From Candidatus Omnitrophota bacterium (lineage in GTDB: Bacteria; Ratteibacteria; UBA8468; B48-G9; DTJG01): 64,000 nt of DNA. The notes under the pieces are model-generated. The model searched no databases and was not told the origin of the DNA. It was given only the letters and a program-made list of their open reading frames with translations. Within the stretch, counting starts at the first letter, position 1, and each line of letters starts with the position of its first letter. Both the position numbers and the translations under genes were made by a program. Location: contig JAMWCD010000001.1 of the NCBI GenBank assembly GCA_023818965.1, positions 1 through 64,000 on the forward strand. Reading direction: 5' to 3'. This document shows, piece after piece, positions 60,923 through 64,000 of the stretch.

Positions 60923-63231
60923 TGTCTTCTCCTTTCAAGAATTTTGTTATTCTGCCTGTCATAAATAATACGATATCTGGTTTCTGCTTTTATTTCATTG
61001 TCTGTTATTATACCATCGTTATTTAAATCTTGCACCTTTTGAGATATGACAGTAATTTTGAAAACATTTCCACGCACTGTAATGAGGTTACTGATGGCAG
61101 AAATCACCATTTCTTTTTCGTCTTCTGTATCAACCCATTTATTGTTGTTATTGTCAATGCCGTCGTTTCCAAACTTTGTTATTTCATTGTTTAACGGACT
61201 TTTGTATTTTCCTACAATATCAGAGACATCTTTAAATGGTCTTGCTGAAATGATTTCATTTGCAATATTTGCATCAACAAGAGGAAGACACTGGAGCACA
61301 GGAGAAGAGGCAGTATTTATATTGATTCTTCCTGAAACCGGGATTTCTGGTTTTTCAGCGATTGTAAAAACATCAAGAAGTTTTTTATCATAATTTTTCC
61401 ACATGTTTAATGTCTCCCATTGTTTTCCTTTATGAACAAATGAAAGTTCTGCAGGAGATGAAAATGGATGATTTTTTACTCTAAACGACGCTTGCCAGCA
61501 GATAAACTGGTTGTCAATGGTAAATTCTCCACCTGAGGATGGAGAAAAACATGAATTCATTTTTCCTGGTGTTTTTGCTCCCAGAAACCACTGCTGAACC
61601 CTGGGGTCATTTTTTTGTTTTGTGTCATTGCCTGGTTTATCAGAACCATAGTCGGTTTCTTCTATTAATTGATTTTTTTCATTTACAAGATACATTTTTC
61701 CATTAAGGACTGTGTCAATATGGAAAATTTTTCTGATGATTGAAAATACTTTTGAAAGGGCAGGGATATCAAAGTTCATAAAGAGTATTGGTTCATACTG
61801 GTCAGCACCTGCAGGTTCCTTTATTGGAAAGAAAAAAGGAGTTACAACAATACCTTCAGCAGTATACAATATGACAATTTTCCATTTGATTGAGTCACCA
61901 ATAAGATAATATGAATGTGGTTTGATGATGGTTCCCTCAGGAATTTTTATGTGGTCAGGCATCAATGATTTGAAAAATGGTTCTATTTTTGATGTATCAG
62001 GTTTTTCGCCCTTTTCAATTTTATCAATGGTTTGTTGTGATTGATTATTGACATCAAAAATATTTGAGTCAGGTAGTGTTATCATCCCGCCTTTGATTGT
62101 CCAGTTACTGATATCAACTGGCACATCATATGGATTGAAGATTTCAATAAATTGTGGTCCAAGTTCTTCAATGATTGTAACTGGAATACCTCCTGGACCT
62201 TTTGCATCTTCTATTTTCATTTCTGGGCAGGGTTCAATTTCATTCAAATACGGTGTCCTGTCAATTCCAATGAAACGTCTTCCTTCAGGAGTTTTTATTA
62301 CTGTTGGAGTGCTGTCTCTGTCCCTGTAATCCAGAATATTTAATGCAATCTGAATTGCCTGGTTCTTTTCATATCCAATTCCTGTAAGGATTGAAACAAT
62401 TTGTTCAAGTGATGCCTTATTAATGTTTGTGCGAAGATAATTTTCGGCATCAATATTCAAATCATAACTATGACAGGTAATATGATTTTTGATTTTATTA
62501 TAAATTGTTTCTGTCATTCTTTTCAGCATCTTAATATCTTCAATCACAAAAAATGGTCTATCATCACCAGATGGTTTTGCGTGATGAAATTCATCTGGCT
62601 CGTCAATGCCTTCATTATTTTCATCAATAATTCCATCACCATCATTATCAATTCCATCATCTGAAAGTGTTTCATTGTCCCTGTCATCATCATTATCCTT
62701 CACACCTGCCTGTAAATCTTTCCCATTTCTGAATAACACAAGTTTATCTGCAATGGCATCACATAGCCCCGGGAAAAAACCAATTTCAAATGTTGTCCAC
62801 CCTTCATTAAAACTATGCCTGCCATTTTTTGAAAGATTGCCTGTATAATTGATATTTATGGAGCCATTTTCATCTCTGACCAGTACTGCATATCGTGCAA
62901 CAATTTTTTTCCTGAAGTTTTTTACATAGAAAAATTTACTTTCTTTTATTCCGTCTCCATCAATATCAACATCATCTCCTGAAAATGTCGTGTTCCATGA
63001 CTCATCATATCCATCATAATTATTTTTATCATTTTTCAATTCCCATATTGCCTGTTCAATTCCTATTTTCGCAGCATGGTCTGCAAATGTTTTTGAAAAC
63101 ATAAAAAATGATGATTTTTCCCAGTTTCCAAAAACCAGTAGTAGCCCTGCTGTTATAACAAAAAGTACCAGTATTATTCCTATGGCAAGAATGAGTGCAT
63201 CACCCTCATTGACCCATCCAGATTTCTTCAC
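60919..63231 (-). CDS. gspK: Type II secretion minor pseudopilin GspK-like, large
   Basis: This 770-residue protein has the pseudopilin start VNEGDALILAIGIILVLFVITAG (G followed by DALIL, hydrophobic helix). Acidic Ca-binding-like runs (DNDDDRDNETLSDDG, then DNDGDGIIDENNEG) lie near 200-225. A lamin-tail-like beta domain is possible near 395-520, and a helix-hairpin-helix ININTASSPVLQCLPLVDANIA near 640. The GTG at 63231 follows AAAAGGG and gives the proper leader. It is over twice the usual GspK length. Confidence 0.75.
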   Translation of the reverse strand: MKKSGWVNEGDALILAIGIILVLFVITAGLLLVFGNWEKSSFFMFSKTFADHAAKIGIEQAIWELKNDKNNYDGYDESWNTTFSGDDVDIDGDGIKESKFFYVKNFRKKIVARYAVLVRDENGSININYTGNLSKNGRHSFNEGWTTFEIGFFPGLCDAIADKLVLFRNGKDLQAGVKDNDDDRDNETLSDDGIDNDGDGIIDENNEGIDEPDEFHHAKPSGDDRPFFVIEDIKMLKRMTETIYNKIKNHITCHSYDLNIDAENYLRTNINKASLEQIVSILTGIGYEKNQAIQIALNILDYRDRDSTPTVIKTPEGRRFIGIDRTPYLNEIEPCPEMKIEDAKGPGGIPVTIIEELGPQFIEIFNPYDVPVDISNWTIKGGMITLPDSNIFDVNNQSQQTIDKIEKGEKPDTSKIEPFFKSLMPDHIKIPEGTIIKPHSYYLIGDSIKWKIVILYTAEGIVVTPFFFPIKEPAGADQYEPILFMNFDIPALSKVFSIIRKIFHIDTVLNGKMYLVNEKNQLIEETDYGSDKPGNDTKQKNDPRVQQWFLGAKTPGKMNSCFSPSSGGEFTIDNQFICWQASFRVKNHPFSSPAELSFVHKGKQWETLNMWKNYDKKLLDVFTIAEKPEIPVSGRININTASSPVLQCLPLVDANIANEIISARPFKDVSDIVGKYKSPLNNEITKFGNDGIDNNNNKWVDTEDEKEMVISAISNLITVRGNVFKITVISQKVQDLNNDGIITDNEIKAETRYRIIYDRQNNKILERRRQ

Positions 63232-63880
63232 TGAAACCCTTTTCAATTCTTCTTCCTTCAAGATTTCCTCCATACAGGATGAAAAACACCTTAATTTTTT
63301 CAGGCAATTTTGCATTTTCTTCCTGATTTTTTGTATCCCAGTAATTTTGCCATGATGAACCGTCCCAGTAAGAAAATTCAAGTTTTTTAACGTTTTCTAC
63401 CAGTATTTGACTGCCTGAGAATCCTGATGGAAATTCGTATGAGTCCATACTGGCATCAATTCTTTCAAAAGACATTTTGATTTTATCCCCATCAAGATAG
63501 ATTCCATACATTCCAAGGTCAGAACCTTTTCCTTCAGTATATGGTGCAACAAATTTTATTGATGTTTCTGTACCGACAAAATCAATTCTGAAATTTCCAG
63601 GGATATTCCTGATAATGGCTTGTTTAAGTTTTGGCCTTAAAAATAAAATAAAATCGGTTGCCCTTTGTGAAATTGTTTTCTCTGCTGATTGAGAGGAGAT
63701 TCTTCGTGTGATTGATGAAAAAATTAAAAAACCTGAAATAAAAACAACAACAATAATGACCATCGCAACAATAATTTCAACAAGAGACATCCCACGACTA
63801 TCTCTGTTGCAGGGCAGAAACAAATTCTTCAGAATATTGTTTTCCTTCAATGGTTCTGGTGAATTTGATACGAACTTCAT
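63206..63880 (-). CDS. gspJ: Type II secretion pseudopilin GspJ-like
   Basis: This 224-residue protein has a prepilin-type signal: SRG followed by MSLVEIIVAMVIIVVVFISGF (cleavage after Gly, Glu at +5). The C-terminal beta-rich part is typical of minor pseudopilins. The start is uncertain: the ATG at 63880 gives a 31-residue leader and overlaps the upstream gene by 83 bp, while TTG or CTG codons between 63832 and 63817 would give a normal short leader. Its end overlaps gspK by 26 bp. Confidence 0.78.
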   Translation of the reverse strand: MKFVSNSPEPLKENNILKNLFLPCNRDSRGMSLVEIIVAMVIIVVVFISGFLIFSSITRRISSQSAEKTISQRATDFILFLRPKLKQAIIRNIPGNFRIDFVGTETSIKFVAPYTEGKGSDLGMYGIYLDGDKIKMSFERIDASMDSYEFPSGFSGSQILVENVKKLEFSYWDGSSWQNYWDTKNQEENAKLPEKIKVFFILYGGNLEGRRIEKGFSEEIWMGQ

Positions 63881-64000
63881 ACAAATGTTCCCTGATTTTT
63901 ATAAAATTAACCGTATAAAAAAGATTTGAAAAACCCTGCATTTTCCCTTCAATCTTATCAGGAACTTCAATTCCCTGAGTTCCAAAATCTTCTTGAATTT
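63798..64000 (-). CDS. C-terminal part of a GspI-like pseudopilin (runs off right edge)
   Basis: An open frame enters from the right edge and ends at 63798 after about 67 residues (ending FVSALQQR). The visible part is beta-strand-like (YTVNFIKIREHLYEVRIKF, TRTIEGKQYSEEF), as in minor pseudopilin globular domains. Its order before gspJ and gspK fits gspI. The N-terminal pilin helix lies outside the window, so the call rests on context. Confidence 0.5.
   Translation of the reverse strand, partial: IQEDFGTQGIEVPDKIEGKMQGFSNLFYTVNFIKIREHLYEVRIKFTRTIEGKQYSEEFVSALQQR

Overview
The window looks like chromosomal DNA of a low-GC, Gram-negative, probably uncultivated bacterium. A two-membrane cell is implied by ExbB/ExbD/TonB, an outer-membrane barrel, SurA/PpiC-type periplasmic chaperones and type II secretion pseudopilins. 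There is no rRNA and no marker fit for exact placement. The gene style would fit candidate phyla around Omnitrophota/Ratteibacteria, but that is a guess. Most genes sit in tight operons with ATGA-type overlaps and AGGAGG-type ribosome sites.

Region 1 (1-4.2 kb): groES-groEL behind a consensus promoter flanked by repeated T-tract/GAGGAA boxes, then acylphosphatase, queF and a papain-like protease. Region 2 (4.2-29.3 kb): a 25-kb surface-glycan locus. It holds a GbsR-type regulator, a NeuB-type nonulosonate synthase, three NeuA-like cytidylyltransferases, three radical-SAM proteins (one with a B12-binding domain), a class IV aminotransferase, a DegT aminotransferase, dehydrogenases, methyltransferases, a Wzx flippase, glycosyltransferases and AsnB. 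The regulator gene and the second half of the locus share an almost identical promoter/operator. Region 3 (29.4-37.9 kb): a 25-residue Lys/Ala/Thr peptide gene, a degenerate M24-family protein, a cache-GGDEF diguanylate cyclase, an epimerase/DapA-like pair and an unusual P-type ATPase.

Region 4 (37.9-47.1 kb) is the most interesting. An RpiR regulator leads an operon of FGGY sugar kinase, RuBisCO-like protein (form IV type), xylose-isomerase-like TIM barrel, and E2, E1-alpha and E1-beta of an acetoin/2-oxoacid dehydrogenase, facing a convergent FAD oxidoreductase. I read this as an undescribed sugar or sugar-acid catabolic pathway: phosphorylation, RLP-catalysed rearrangement or decarboxylation, then acyl-CoA formation.

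Region 5 (47.3-64 kb): a secreted protein ending in a dockerin-like domain; then a leftward series of a TPR protein, a plugless beta-barrel, ExbB, ExbD, TonB, two small proteins, tRNA-Gln and a peroxiredoxin; a cold-shock gene with a structured leader; two very short genes (a lipoprotein and a YHS-domain protein); rsmA-pdxA with two periplasmic chaperones; and the gspK-gspJ-gspI end of a type II secretion operon that runs off the right edge. Four intergenic regions carry a common family of C/G-run palindromic repeats.
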